From positions 1 to 55,894 of the forward strand of contig RDRZ01000015.1 of assembly GCA_003709165.1 (NCBI GenBank): 55,894 bases of DNA, given 5' to 3'. The position numbers were made by a program, and so were the translations under genes. This stretch comes from Flavobacteriaceae bacterium PRS1. Lineage in GTDB: Bacteria; Bacteroidota; Bacteroidia; Flavobacteriales; Flavobacteriaceae. Position 1 is the stretch's first letter; each line of letters opens with the position of its first letter. The notes beneath the pieces were generated by a model. The model saw only the letters and a program-made list of their open reading frames with translations. It was not told the DNA's origin and made no database searches. This document shows positions 24,514-33,059 of the stretch, piece after piece.

Positions 24514-25950
24514 ATATTTTATACACACATTTTTCGCTTCCGTAAAAAAGCGTAAGGCTTCAAAGCCACCTTCTCTACCAACTCCTGATGCTTTTACACC
24601 TCCAAAAGGTGTACGTAAATCACGCATCATCCAAGTGTTTACCCAAACAATCCCAACTTGTAATTGGTTACTCATTCGCATTGTACGTTTAAGATTGTTT
24701 GACCACAGTGTTGCTGATAAGCCGTAATTAACACTGTTTGCCATTTGCAAGACTTCATCTTCAGTTTTAAATGGCATAATCGTAACAACTGGACCAAAAA
24801 CCTCTTCTTGGTTTACTCTACATTCATTAGTTTGTATTTCAATAACAGTTGGTTCGAGATAATAACCGTTTTCATAACCTTTCACAATCACTTTATTTCC
24901 TCCACAAAGAATTGTTCCGTTGTCCAGTTTGGCAATTTCAATATATTTCATCACTTTTTCTAGATGAGGTTTTGAAACTAATGCTCCCATATTTGTGTTT
25001 TCTTCTGAAGGATGTCCAACTTTAAGTTGCTTTACTTTTGCTACAAAATCTGTTTTAAACTTTTCATAAATGGAAACTTCTACAAAAATGCGACTTCCAC
25101 ATAAACAAATCTGGCCTTGATTGGCAAATGATGAACGAACTGTTGTTTCCAGCATATCATCATAATCGCAATCTTCAAAAATGATATTTGGATTTTTGCC
25201 ACCAAGTTCCAAAGATAATTTCTTAAACATTGGAGCTGCGACTCTGGCAATATGTGCTCCTGTTTCTGTTCCGCCAGTAAACGAAATAGCTTTAATGTCT
25301 GGATGCTCAACAATGGCTTGTCCAGTAGTTGTGCCAAGACCATGAACAATATTGAGTACGCCTTTAGGTAAACCAGCTTCGTTACATATTTCTCCTAAAA
25401 GAAAAGCTGTCATTGGAGTAACTTCACTCGGTTTGGCAACCACACAGTTTCCAGCGGCAATTGCTGGAGCAATTTTCCATGTAAAGAGATAGAGTGGGAG
25501 GTTCCATGGCGAGATACAACCCACGACACCAATAGGTTGACGCAAGGTATAATTGATTGCATTTTGACCAACGCTTTCATGACTTTCGCTGGCAAATTGT
25601 GTAATGGCATTTCCGAAAAATCGAAAGTTACTTGCTGCTCTAGGAATATCTACCGATTTTGCTAAACTAATTGGTTTGCCATTGTCTTTGCTTTCGGCTT
25701 CGGCGAAACGTAGTATGTTGGTTTCAAGTAATTCTGAAATTTTAATTAAAATTCTACTGCGTGTTTCTAAAGTGGTTTGTGACCAAGATGGGAATGCAGT
25801 TTTGGCAGCATTATAAGCAATTTCTACATCGTCTTTTGAAGAGTTTGGTATTTGCCCATAGACTTTACCATTTGCTGGGCAAAGGTTGTCCAACCAATTA
25901 TCCTGTATTGGATTTACATATTGCCCGTTTATGTAATTTTGTATTTTCAT
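24511..25950 (-). CDS. amnC: 2-aminomuconate-6-semialdehyde dehydrogenase (aldehyde dehydrogenase)
   Basis: NAD-dependent ALDH of 479 aa. SPWNLPLYLFTWKIAPA and VAKPSEVTPMT are cofactor-site blocks, LELGGKNPNIIFED carries the general-base Glu, and NQGQICLCGSRIFVE the nucleophilic Cys. EVFGPVVTI and GGVKASGVGREGG complete the family. Assignment to 2-aminomuconate semialdehyde rests on the neighbouring ACMSD and deaminase genes; the sequence alone would also fit hydroxymuconic semialdehyde dehydrogenases. Confidence 0.88.
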   Translation of the reverse strand: MKIQNYINGQYVNPIQDNWLDNLCPANGKVYGQIPNSSKDDVEIAYNAAKTAFPSWSQTTLETRSRILIKISELLETNILRFAEAESKDNGKPISLAKSVDIPRAASNFRFFGNAITQFASESHESVGQNAINYTLRQPIGVVGCISPWNLPLYLFTWKIAPAIAAGNCVVAKPSEVTPMTAFLLGEICNEAGLPKGVLNIVHGLGTTTGQAIVEHPDIKAISFTGGTETGAHIARVAAPMFKKLSLELGGKNPNIIFEDCDYDDMLETTVRSSFANQGQICLCGSRIFVEVSIYEKFKTDFVAKVKQLKVGHPSEENTNMGALVSKPHLEKVMKYIEIAKLDNGTILCGGNKVIVKGYENGYYLEPTVIEIQTNECRVNQEEVFGPVVTIMPFKTEDEVLQMANSVNYGLSATLWSNNLKRTMRMSNQLQVGIVWVNTWMMRDLRTPFGGVKASGVGREGGFEALRFFTEAKNVCIKY

Positions 25951-25958
25951 TTTTTAAG

Positions 25959-25991
25959 AGACCTGTCAGGTTTTTAAAACCTGACAGGTCT
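25959..25991. repeat. Near-perfect palindrome (AGACCTGTCAGG type)
   Basis: AGACCTGTCAGGTTTT and AAAACCTGACAGGTCT are complementary arms with almost no loop. It lies between the deaminase and dehydrogenase genes. The repeat is of a type widely seen in Bacteroidetes genomes and could form a strong RNA hairpin within the operon. Confidence 0.8.
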
Positions 25992-25999
25992 ATATTCAT

Positions 26000-26434
26000 T
26001 TACAATTTTTTATAAGCCACAACTTTAATTTCTACCACCAAATCTGGATGCGGTAATTGGTGTACAGCAACAGTCGTACGAGTTGGTCCTGTTTCAGCAT
26101 TAAAATATTCAGCATAAGCTTTATTGTAATCTGCAAAATCGTTCATGTTTACTAAAAAAGATGAAACATCTACAACGTCTTTTAAACTTGCGCCATGACT
26201 TTGCAAATTTTTATCGATGTTTTGCAATATAACTTTAGTTTGCTTATATGCATCTAATTTTTTTGTTCCCATTTCGTCTATAATTTTAACTCCAGCTATG
26301 GTATTGTCTGCTCGTCTGGAACTGGTTCCTGATACAAATATAAAATCACCTACTCGTTTTGTGTGTGGATATGCACCTCTTGGTGTTACTTTACTTCCTT
26401 CGGAAGAAGGAATCTCATTTTTTTTGTCACTCAT
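26000..26434 (-). CDS. amnD: RidA-family 2-aminomuconate deaminase
   Basis: A RidA/YjgF-fold enamine deaminase. From the chosen Met ([11 protein letters not shown]) it is 144 aa. Family blocks: [11 protein letters not shown]-like [58 protein letters not shown], and [25 protein letters not shown], where the Arg binds the substrate carboxylate. In this context it should hydrolyse 2-aminomuconate to 4-oxalocrotonate and ammonia. Upstream in-frame codons are part of a poly-T/repeat region, hence the later start. Confidence 0.85.
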   Translation of the reverse strand: MSDKKNEIPSSEGSKVTPRGAYPHTKRVGDFIFVSGTSSRRADNTIAGVKIIDEMGTKKLDAYKQTKVILQNIDKNLQSHGASLKDVVDVSSFLVNMNDFADYNKAYAEYFNAETGPTRTTVAVHQLPHPDLVVEIKVVAYKKL

Positions 26435-26675
26435 GTCTTTCTTTTTTTTCTTCTGTTCATTTTGTCTTGATACAAAACGAACCAAAAAATCATATTGAAA
26501 TAAGGAAATTGCTCCGCATCATTCTCTTTCGGAATTACGTGCTTAAAGCTTCGCTTTGCATCTCCATTCCTTAGTTCACTATTTCTGCATTTCAAAGTTC
26601 AATTCTCCGAATTGATTTGGGACTTTACGAATTTTATTATTTTTTCACTAATCACTAATCACTAATCACTAATCA
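26435..26675. repeat. Repeat-rich gap between kmo and the deaminase gene
   Basis: No gene is seen. At about 26455-26490 TTTTGTCTTGATACAAAACG forms a hairpin of a dispersed flavobacterial repeat type. The right end is the heptamer array at 26647. Confidence 0.45.
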
Positions 26676-26678
26676 CTA
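26647..26678 (-). repeat. Perfect heptamer array at the kmo stop codon
   Basis: ACT triplets at 26647, 26654, 26661, 26668 and 26675; on the minus strand (AGTGATT) repeated. The kmo TAG stop (26676-26678) is formed where the gene meets the array. No inverted partner is seen at the other end of the gap. Confidence 0.85.
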
Positions 26679-28094
26679 ACGCAATCCAGCAATTATATCA
26701 TCTTCAAGAATAGTTTTAGTTTCTTGTTTTACTCTTTTCAATATCTCTTTTAAATCACTATTTAAATCGATATCGTCATCAGCAATCATGTTTAAAATAG
26801 CTTTGTCTTGTGCTCTTCCTCTTGTCATAGCTTCATAATAACCAATATTTTTATTAAATGTTACCAACGAATATTTTGAGGAATATTCATCTGGAAAATG
26901 CTGTTCTAAATTCATTTCCAATTTACGCTTTTTCTGGAATATAGGATTTGCAATATGGTCTCTCATTTCAAAAAAATTATCGATTGCCAAATCTGCTATG
27001 GCATCGGTATCTTTTTTTCGTGTTTTTTCATATTCTCTAAATACGGTTTCCCAATCTGTCTTGTCGGCAGATAGGTCGCCTTCATATTTGTCTAATATTT
27101 GGTTAAACACAACTACATCTTCAAAAGAGGCGTTCATGCCTTGACCATAAAAAGGAACAATAGCATGTGCTGCATCTCCCATTAATAAAGTGTTTCCTTT
27201 ATAATGCCATGGCGAACATTTAACAGTTCCTAATGCAGATGTTGGATTGTCGAAGAAATCTTCAATTAGATTTGGCATTAATTCTAAAGCATCTGGAAAT
27301 TCTTTTTGGAAGAATTCTGTAACGATTTCTGGAGTTGTGAGGTTATTGAAATTGTAACCGCCTTCATCATGACTTAAAAACAATGTTACTGTAAAACTGC
27401 CGTCTAAATTAGGTAAGGCAATAAGCATAAAATCACCACGAGGCCAGATGTGTAAGGCGTTTTTGAAGGTTTTGTGATTACCAGTTTCAGTTGGAAGAAT
27501 ACATAATTCTTTATAACCATGTGTGAGATAATTTTGCGAAAAACTGAATAAGAATTTCTTCTCTAAATAATAGCTTTTTCGCAAAACAGAACCTGCTCCA
27601 TCAGTACCAAAAATAGCATCAGCATCTTTAACAAATTCTGATTTTGTTTCGTAATCATAAAAACTTGCTGTAGGTTTTTCAAAATCTACAGAGGTGCATT
27701 TTTTATTGAATATAATCGTTACATTATCTAAAGCTTCGGCTTCATTAAGCAACAGAGAATTTAATCCACCTCTTGAAATAGAGTTGATATATTCGTAATC
27801 TCGTCCACTATAATTTGATAGAAATGTGTTGCTTTCTTTATCGTGAATCATACGACCATTCATAGGAATGCAAAGTGGTTCGACCTTATTTTGGATGCCT
27901 ACCATTTTCATGGCTTTAATTCCACGATTAGAAAACGCAAGATTGATGGATTTACCTGCACTAATGTTAATTTTTCGTAAATCCGGACGCTTTTCGTAAA
28001 CCGTGACGTTGTATCCTCGTTGTCCTAAACGTAAGGCGAGAAGTGAGCCGCAAAGTCCAGCGCCAATTATGAGTATGTTTTGTTTTTTAGTCAT
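26676..28094 (-). CDS. kmo: Kynurenine 3-monooxygenase
   Basis: FAD-dependent hydroxylase converting L-kynurenine to 3-hydroxykynurenine. From the chosen start (MTKKQNILIIG) it is 472 aa. It has the FAD GxGxxG motif LIIGAGLCGSLLALRL with VTVYEKRPDLR, the DG motif FGTDGAGSVLRKSYY, and the second FAD motif LLMGDAAHAIVPFYGQGMNASFED. Upstream codons of the longer frame lie in a repeat, supporting the later start. The C-terminus ends GLR at the heptamer array. Confidence 0.95.
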   Translation of the reverse strand: MTKKQNILIIGAGLCGSLLALRLGQRGYNVTVYEKRPDLRKINISAGKSINLAFSNRGIKAMKMVGIQNKVEPLCIPMNGRMIHDKESNTFLSNYSGRDYEYINSISRGGLNSLLLNEAEALDNVTIIFNKKCTSVDFEKPTASFYDYETKSEFVKDADAIFGTDGAGSVLRKSYYLEKKFLFSFSQNYLTHGYKELCILPTETGNHKTFKNALHIWPRGDFMLIALPNLDGSFTVTLFLSHDEGGYNFNNLTTPEIVTEFFQKEFPDALELMPNLIEDFFDNPTSALGTVKCSPWHYKGNTLLMGDAAHAIVPFYGQGMNASFEDVVVFNQILDKYEGDLSADKTDWETVFREYEKTRKKDTDAIADLAIDNFFEMRDHIANPIFQKKRKLEMNLEQHFPDEYSSKYSLVTFNKNIGYYEAMTRGRAQDKAILNMIADDDIDLNSDLKEILKRVKQETKTILEDDIIAGLR

Positions 28095-28161
28095 ATTTAT
28101 TTTCCACGAATCCCGATAACTATTGGGAGGGAATTTTATTAATTTCAACTCAATTTATAAT

Positions 28162-28219
28162 GGATTCCTGCCTTGCACCTCCGCTAAAGCTTCAGCGGCA
28201 CGCGGACGAAGGAATGACA
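28162..28219. repeat. GGATTCCTGCC repeat with a nested palindrome
   Basis: Outer arms GGATTCCTGCCTT (28162-28174) and GAAGGAATGACAA (28207-28219) match the 11971-11995 copy, where they are almost adjacent. Here about 32 bp with the palindrome CCGCTAAAGCTTCAGCGG (28181-28198) separates them, so a second element appears inserted. It lies between kynU and kmo. Confidence 0.65.
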
Positions 28220-28220
28220 A

Positions 28221-29489
28221 TTAATTTAATATTCCTTTCAATTTTTCAACCATATTATACACATCCTGAAACGAATTGTAAAGTGGCACAGGAGCACATC
28301 GTATTACATCTGGTTCTCTCCAATCACTCATTACTCCAGCTTTAGTCAATTTATCATGTAAACCCTTGTCAGCATTATTAACTTGAATTGATAATTGACA
28401 ACCTCGTTCTTCAGGATTCGTTGGCGTTATTATTTTTATGTCTTTGTTATTTAGTCCATTAATTAAAAACTCAAAATAGCCAGTTAGTTTTCTCGACTTT
28501 TCAACGAGTTTTTTAATACCAACTTCATTAAATATATCTAATGATGCTTTTATAGCAGCCATTGACAGAATAGGAGGATTGCTTAATTGCCAACCTTCGG
28601 CTCCTGAAAGAACATCAAACTCGTGTCGCATATTAAAACGCGTTTCCTTGTTATGGCTCCACCAACCTGTAAATCGGTTGAGGTTTTTGTTATAAGCATG
28701 ACGTTCATGCACAAAGCAACCAGCCAAACTTCCTGGTCCGGAATTTAGATATTTATAGGTACACCAAACAGCAAAGTCGGCTCCAGAATCATGTAAGCTC
28801 AATTCTACATTTCCAGCACCATGAGCACAATCGAAACCAACAACACAACCATGAATATGTCCTAATTCTGTGATGCGTTTTAAATCGAAATATTGTCCTG
28901 TGTAATAATTTACACCTCCAATCATTAAGAGTGCAATTTCTTCTCCTTGAGATTCTAAAATAGCTTCTAAATCTTCAAAATGTAATAATTCTTCATTTTT
29001 TCGAGGCTTCCATAGAATTAACCCTTCTTTGTCATTAAATCCATGATGACGTAATTGTGATTCTACAGCATATTTATCGGACGGAAAAGCATCACTTTCA
29101 ATGACTATCTTATAACGTGTTTTTGTTGGTTGGTAGAACGACACCATCATAAAATGAAGATTTGCCGTTAGTGTGTTCATTGTAACCACTTCGATAGGTT
29201 TGGCACCAACTAAATTCGCCATGCTTTCGGTTAAAAACTCGTGGTATGGCAACCAAGGGTTTTTTGCTTCGGTATGTCCTTTTACTCCAAAATTTGCCCA
29301 ATCTTCAAGTTCTTGATTTATATATGATTTAGTAGATTTTGGTTGTAAACCAAGTGAGTTTCCTGTAAAATAAATTAGTTCATTTCCGTTTTTATCCTTT
29401 GGAATATGAAATTGATTTCTATAGTTAGATAATTCGTCTAACTGATCTTGTTGCTTTGCATATTCTAGACCTAGTTGATAATTGGACAA
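28221..29489 (-). CDS. kynU: Kynureninase
   Basis: PLP enzyme that cleaves 3-hydroxykynurenine to 3-hydroxyanthranilate and alanine. The 422-aa sequence has FTGNSLGLQPKS, MNTLTANLHFMMVSFYQPT, CAHGAGNVELSLHDSGADFAVWCTYKYLN (described as one family block; PLP Lys in TYKYLNSGPG), and FTGWWSHN. Translation appears to start at TTG (29487-29489). A TATTTTTG box at 29512-29519 makes this the first gene of the kynurenine unit. Tryptophan 2,3-dioxygenase and formamidase are not in the window. Confidence 0.95.
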   Translation of the reverse strand: MSNYQLGLEYAKQQDQLDELSNYRNQFHIPKDKNGNELIYFTGNSLGLQPKSTKSYINQELEDWANFGVKGHTEAKNPWLPYHEFLTESMANLVGAKPIEVVTMNTLTANLHFMMVSFYQPTKTRYKIVIESDAFPSDKYAVESQLRHHGFNDKEGLILWKPRKNEELLHFEDLEAILESQGEEIALLMIGGVNYYTGQYFDLKRITELGHIHGCVVGFDCAHGAGNVELSLHDSGADFAVWCTYKYLNSGPGSLAGCFVHERHAYNKNLNRFTGWWSHNKETRFNMRHEFDVLSGAEGWQLSNPPILSMAAIKASLDIFNEVGIKKLVEKSRKLTGYFEFLINGLNNKDIKIITPTNPEERGCQLSIQVNNADKGLHDKLTKAGVMSDWREPDVIRCAPVPLYNSFQDVYNMVEKLKGILN

Positions 29490-29511
29490 AGGTTTAAGTT
29501 TTGATTTTACT

Positions 29512-29519
29512 CAAAAATA
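29512..29519 (-). promoter_or_regulatory. Candidate kynU promoter box (TATTTTTG)
   Basis: TAnnTTTG on the minus strand, 22 bp before the kynU start; likely drives the kynurenine genes. Confidence 0.45.
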
Positions 29520-29559
29520 GGAATTTTATAGATAAAATACGTTATGAAATACTTTGAAA

Positions 29560-30228
29560 TTATTCTTCTAAAGTTACTTTTACATTGGTGAAGTTGAGAT
29601 TCCAATTCTCTTCAAGTTTTTTATGTTCTAAAGCGATTTTGATTCCATTAAAATCTTGATAATTTTCCCATGTGCTTATTAATGAAGGATCTTCGGAATT
29701 TTGACGTCTAAATATCCACTCTCTAACTAAAAAATCGTCGTCATAGTAAAAATCGTAGGCATCACCTGGCGTATAACCACCTTCGCTGGAATAAGTAAGC
29801 GTTATTTTATTGAGTTCATTTTTGCTGATTGGAGCTTCTTCTTTTACAGGTTCGCTTATGGTAATGCCTTCATCCCAAACTAAATTAAAGGGTGCAAGTA
29901 GCCAATATTTATCGTTGATGAATCCTCTGTCGGTTTTTAGGGTAATACTGTCAATTTCTGTTCTGTTATATGATATAGTATCTCCTTTTGAAATCAATGT
30001 GATATTATTTGTTTTCGGTTTCCATGTCCATGAGCGTTCAAAGTGACTGCTATCTATATCAACATTAAAAGTGAAGCTAATTTCTGAAACCTTATCCCAA
30101 TTCTCATAACCATGAACATTTGCAATTTTTTGAGCTACAGTTAATTCTTTTTCAAGGATATTTGATTTTTCATCTTGTTTGCAAGAAAAAAATAGAAAGA
30201 TTGCCAATACTGGTAAAAGCGTTTTCAT
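29560..30228 (-). CDS. DUF6503-like lipoprotein
   Basis: A 222-aa lipoprotein: lipobox MKTLLPVLAIFLFFSCKQ, then ANVHGYENWDKVSEISFTFNV, RSWTWKPKTNNITLI, FINDKYWLLAPFNLVWDEG, EGGYTPGDAYDFYYDDDFLVREWIFRR (landmarks) and ISTWENYQDFNGIKIALEHK. This beta-rich pattern resembles DUF6503/LolA-like outer membrane proteins of flavobacteria. The function is unknown. It has its own TACTTTTG promoter box. Confidence 0.7.
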   Translation of the reverse strand: MKTLLPVLAIFLFFSCKQDEKSNILEKELTVAQKIANVHGYENWDKVSEISFTFNVDIDSSHFERSWTWKPKTNNITLISKGDTISYNRTEIDSITLKTDRGFINDKYWLLAPFNLVWDEGITISEPVKEEAPISKNELNKITLTYSSEGGYTPGDAYDFYYDDDFLVREWIFRRQNSEDPSLISTWENYQDFNGIKIALEHKKLEENWNLNFTNVKVTLEE

Positions 30229-30244
30229 TGTGTTTAGTTTTCTT

Positions 30245-30252
30245 CAAAAGTA
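30245..30252 (-). promoter_or_regulatory. Candidate promoter box (TACTTTTG) for the DUF6503 lipoprotein gene
   Basis: TAnnTTTG on the minus strand, 16 bp before the ATG. Confidence 0.5.
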
Positions 30253-30326
30253 ATAAACCTTAATTAATTCATAAAGAAGTTTTATCTGAATCTGAAATTC
30301 ACCCGAACCCGAAATAGAAATAGTGA

Positions 30327-31016
30327 TTAATGGTTGCTTTTTATTAAGTGAGGAAATTTATTTTTAAAACGATTAAGTCTGGGGATTGATATTCTTTGTA
30401 TGTAGCCACTTTCAGGATGCAATTTTTCATAATTTTGATGATAACCCTCGGCAATCCAAAATTTAAGAAAAGGCATAATTTCTGCTGCAATTTTAGGGTT
30501 CAACTTTTTTGCAAGTGCTTCTTTTTTCTTTAGGATAATTTGCTTTTGCTCATCGTTTTGGTAAAATATAATGGAACGATATTGAGAACCTCTATCTGGA
30601 CCTTGACCATTAACTTGTGTAGGGTTTTGTGAACCAAAATAGACATCTATTAAAGTTTCGAAATTCACAATTTCAGGGTCGTATATAACTTCTACAGCTT
30701 CAGCATGACCTGTATGTCCAGTATTGCTATCTTCGTAAGTTGGGTTTAAAGTATGACCACCAGCATAACCGTTAACAACTTCTTCAACACCTTTTATGCT
30801 TTCGTAAACAGCTTCTACACACCAAAAGCAACCACTGGCAAAATATGCTCTGGCTTTTCCGTTTTCGAGTGCTACTTCAACTGGTTTAGCATTTAAAAGT
30901 CCCAGTTCGATATTACTTTTATTAGATTGTTTTGAGGTTTTTACTTGCGCGTTGTTTTGACAGCTGAAAGTAAATATTAGGGTAAAGGCGAGGACTAAAG
31001 TTTTTGTATTCATCAT
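30327..31016 (-). CDS. msrA: Peptide-methionine (S)-S-oxide reductase, lipoprotein form
   Basis: Reduces methionine-S-sulfoxide. Catalytic Cys63 is in YFASGCFWCVEAVYESIKG; NGYAGGHTLNPTYEDS, TGHTGHAEAVEVIYDP and QGPDRGSQYRSIIFY follow. The N-terminus (LAFTLIFTFSCQ) is a lipobox, so the enzyme is probably exported and acts on envelope proteins. At 229 aa it is slightly longer than cytosolic MsrA because of this leader. Confidence 0.95.
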   Translation of the reverse strand: MMNTKTLVLAFTLIFTFSCQNNAQVKTSKQSNKSNIELGLLNAKPVEVALENGKARAYFASGCFWCVEAVYESIKGVEEVVNGYAGGHTLNPTYEDSNTGHTGHAEAVEVIYDPEIVNFETLIDVYFGSQNPTQVNGQGPDRGSQYRSIIFYQNDEQKQIILKKKEALAKKLNPKIAAEIMPFLKFWIAEGYHQNYEKLHPESGYIQRISIPRLNRFKNKFPHLIKSNH

Positions 31017-31088
31017 AAAATTTTGTTTTACATTATGTCGTACTAAATTTATAAAACTTATTAGAAGTATTCAATGCTTTTCAATAAA

Positions 31089-31116
31089 AAAGCCTTTACA
31101 AATTTGTAAAGGCTTT
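31089..31116 (-). terminator. Terminator of the Nif3/coiled-coil gene pair
   Basis: AAAGCCTTTACAAA and TTTGTAAAGGCTTT form a 14-bp stem; the minus strand continues with a TTTTT tract. Confidence 0.85.
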
Positions 31117-31140
31117 AAATATATTATAATTGCTAACTTT

Positions 31141-31920
31141 TTAAAGTTTTGCAAATAATTTTTCCATTTTTACTTTTTGCTCTGCAGCAAGAACTTCATC
31201 CACTAAAATACGTCCACTATGCTCATCTGTAATAATTTTTTTACGGGAACCAATTTCTACTATTACTTGTGGAGGAATGGTAAAGTAAGAGCCACCTGCA
31301 GCTCCTCTTTCGATTGGAACAACAGCTAAACCGTTTTTTACATTCTTACGAATTCTTGTGTAAGCTGCTACCAAACGTTCTTCAATTAATAGCTTATATT
31401 TTTCTGATTTCTTATTTAAAGCTTCTTCTTCTCTTTCAGTTTCGGAAAGAATTGTATCTAATTCTGCTTTTTTGTGTTTTAAATGATTAGCGCGTTCTTT
31501 TAAGTTATCTTTTGTAGAGCTAATAACTTCATTTTTCTGTTCAATTAAAACATAAAACTCTTTTATATGCTTTTCGGCAAGTTGAATCTCTAACTCTTGA
31601 AATTCTACTTCTTTAGTAAGTGAATTAAATTCTCTGTTATTTCTAACATTTTTTTGTTGCTCACTATATTTTTTAATTAAAGCTTTAGCCTCTTCCATAA
31701 GATTCTTTTTTGCTTTAATTTGCTCGTCTATATTTGCCAGACTTTCATCTAATTTTTGAAGTCTTGTGTTTAAACCTTCGACTTCGTCTTCCAAATCTTG
31801 TACTTCTAATGGAAGTTCTCCTCTTACATTTCTGATTTCGTCAATACGAGAATCTATTAATTGTAAATCATATAGTGCTCTTAATCTTTCTTCTACACTA
31901 ACTTCTTTCTTTTTAGCCAT
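31141..31920 (-). CDS. C4-type zinc-ribbon/coiled-coil protein lacking its cysteines
   Basis: A 259-aa protein: a long coiled coil (about residues 35-185, rich in E/K/L heptads) followed by the conserved C-terminal domain of the CT398/zf-RING_7 family (AYTRIRKNVKNGLAVVPIERG, FTIPPQVIVEI, KKIITDEHSGRILVDE). In the family this region carries two CxxC zinc pairs; here they read GAAGGS and DEHSG and the whole protein has no Cys, so it cannot bind zinc there. Its function is unknown. It follows the Nif3-like gene by 2 bp. Confidence 0.85.
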   Translation of the reverse strand: MAKKKEVSVEERLRALYDLQLIDSRIDEIRNVRGELPLEVQDLEDEVEGLNTRLQKLDESLANIDEQIKAKKNLMEEAKALIKKYSEQQKNVRNNREFNSLTKEVEFQELEIQLAEKHIKEFYVLIEQKNEVISSTKDNLKERANHLKHKKAELDTILSETEREEEALNKKSEKYKLLIEERLVAAYTRIRKNVKNGLAVVPIERGAAGGSYFTIPPQVIVEIGSRKKIITDEHSGRILVDEVLAAEQKVKMEKLFAKL

Positions 31921-31922
31921 GC

Positions 31923-33017
31923 TTATAAATACTTTACGGGATTGGTAGGAGTCTTTGATAAAACGACTGCAAAATTAGGCATTTCTTTTGTAAGAAATGC
32001 TACTAAACCATTTTTTGTGTATTGTTCACTTTCGTAGTGTCCAATATCGGCTAAAATGATACTATTTTCTGCCCTGAAAAAATCGTGATATTTTAGATCA
32101 GCAGTAATAAAAGCATCTGCTTTAGCAGCTTTAGCTTCGTTTATTGCAAAACTTCCTGAACCTCCTAGAACGGCAACTTTTTGTATTGGTTTACCCAATA
32201 AAGCAGAATGCCTGATACATTTAGCTTTCATTTTAGATTTTATATGATTTAAAAATGAAGCTTCTTCCATAGGCGTTTCAAATTCGCCAATCATTCCCAT
32301 TCCGATATGCTGATTTTTGTTTTCTAAAGTTGTTATTTCGTAAGCAACTTCGTCATAAGAATGTGTTTTAAAAAGCGTTTGAAGAATTTTAACTTCTAAA
32401 TGTTTTGCATAGATTACCGAAATTTGGATTTCAGGTTCAAAATGTAAACTTCCTTTTTTCCCTCTGGACGGATTTGAGTTTATGTTTCCGTTATATGTTC
32501 CAATACCTTTAATATTAAAACTACATTCTTTATAATTACCAATACTTCCAGCACCTGCATTAAATAGCGCTTCCCGAATTTTATCAGCTTCATCTTTAGG
32601 AGCATAAGTGGTTAGTTTTTTTATGGTTCCGGTTTGCGGAATTAAAATCCGTGTATTTATGAGTCCGATTTTTTTGCAAATCATATCGTTTACACCTTGT
32701 AATGCGTTGTCTAAAGCAGTATGTATAGCAAAAATGGCAATGTTATTTTTAATGGCTTTTATGACAACACGTTCAACATAATTTTCACCGGTTAACTTTT
32801 TTAGTCCTTTAAAAATAATGGGATGAAAACTAACGATTAGGTTACAATTATTCTCGATTGCTTCATCTACAACTGTTTCAAGCGTATCTAAAGTAACAAG
32901 AATGCCAGTAATTTTTGTGCTTTTATAACCAACAAGAAGACCTACATTATCAAAATCTTCAGCATAGGTTAAAGGAGATAACTCTTCGAGATAGTTTATA
33001 ACGTCTTGTATAATCAT
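31923..33017 (-). CDS. Nif3-like dinuclear metal center hexameric protein
   Basis: A 364-aa NIF3/DUF34 protein. AEDFDNVGLLVG, LIVSFHPIIFKGLKKLTG (metal His), FAIHTALDNALQGVNDM and the C-terminal LADIGHYESEQYT metal motif are conserved. The insert of about 100 residues (IRIPQTG..., GIGTYNGNINSNPSRG) corresponds to the longer Nif3-PII-like form. The family has been proposed as a metal-dependent phosphatase/hydrolase or GTP cyclohydrolase I-like protein; the activity is not settled. Confidence 0.9.
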   Translation of the reverse strand: MIIQDVINYLEELSPLTYAEDFDNVGLLVGYKSTKITGILVTLDTLETVVDEAIENNCNLIVSFHPIIFKGLKKLTGENYVERVVIKAIKNNIAIFAIHTALDNALQGVNDMICKKIGLINTRILIPQTGTIKKLTTYAPKDEADKIREALFNAGAGSIGNYKECSFNIKGIGTYNGNINSNPSRGKKGSLHFEPEIQISVIYAKHLEVKILQTLFKTHSYDEVAYEITTLENKNQHIGMGMIGEFETPMEEASFLNHIKSKMKAKCIRHSALLGKPIQKVAVLGGSGSFAINEAKAAKADAFITADLKYHDFFRAENSIILADIGHYESEQYTKNGLVAFLTKEMPNFAVVLSKTPTNPVKYL

Positions 33018-33032
33018 ATTTATGTTTTAGTT

Positions 33033-33040
33033 CAAATATA
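33033..33040 (-). promoter_or_regulatory. Candidate promoter box (TATATTTG) for the Nif3 gene
   Basis: TAnnTTTG on the minus strand, 15 bp before the ATG. The divergent lpxK gene starts only 42 bp away, with a TACTTTCG box at 33047-33054, so the two promoters are back to back. Confidence 0.5.
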
Positions 33041-33059
33041 AATAATTACTTTCGTAGCT

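Noticed and set aside
26640-26680. Short CRISPR array
   Set aside because: The units are contiguous 7-mers without spacers.
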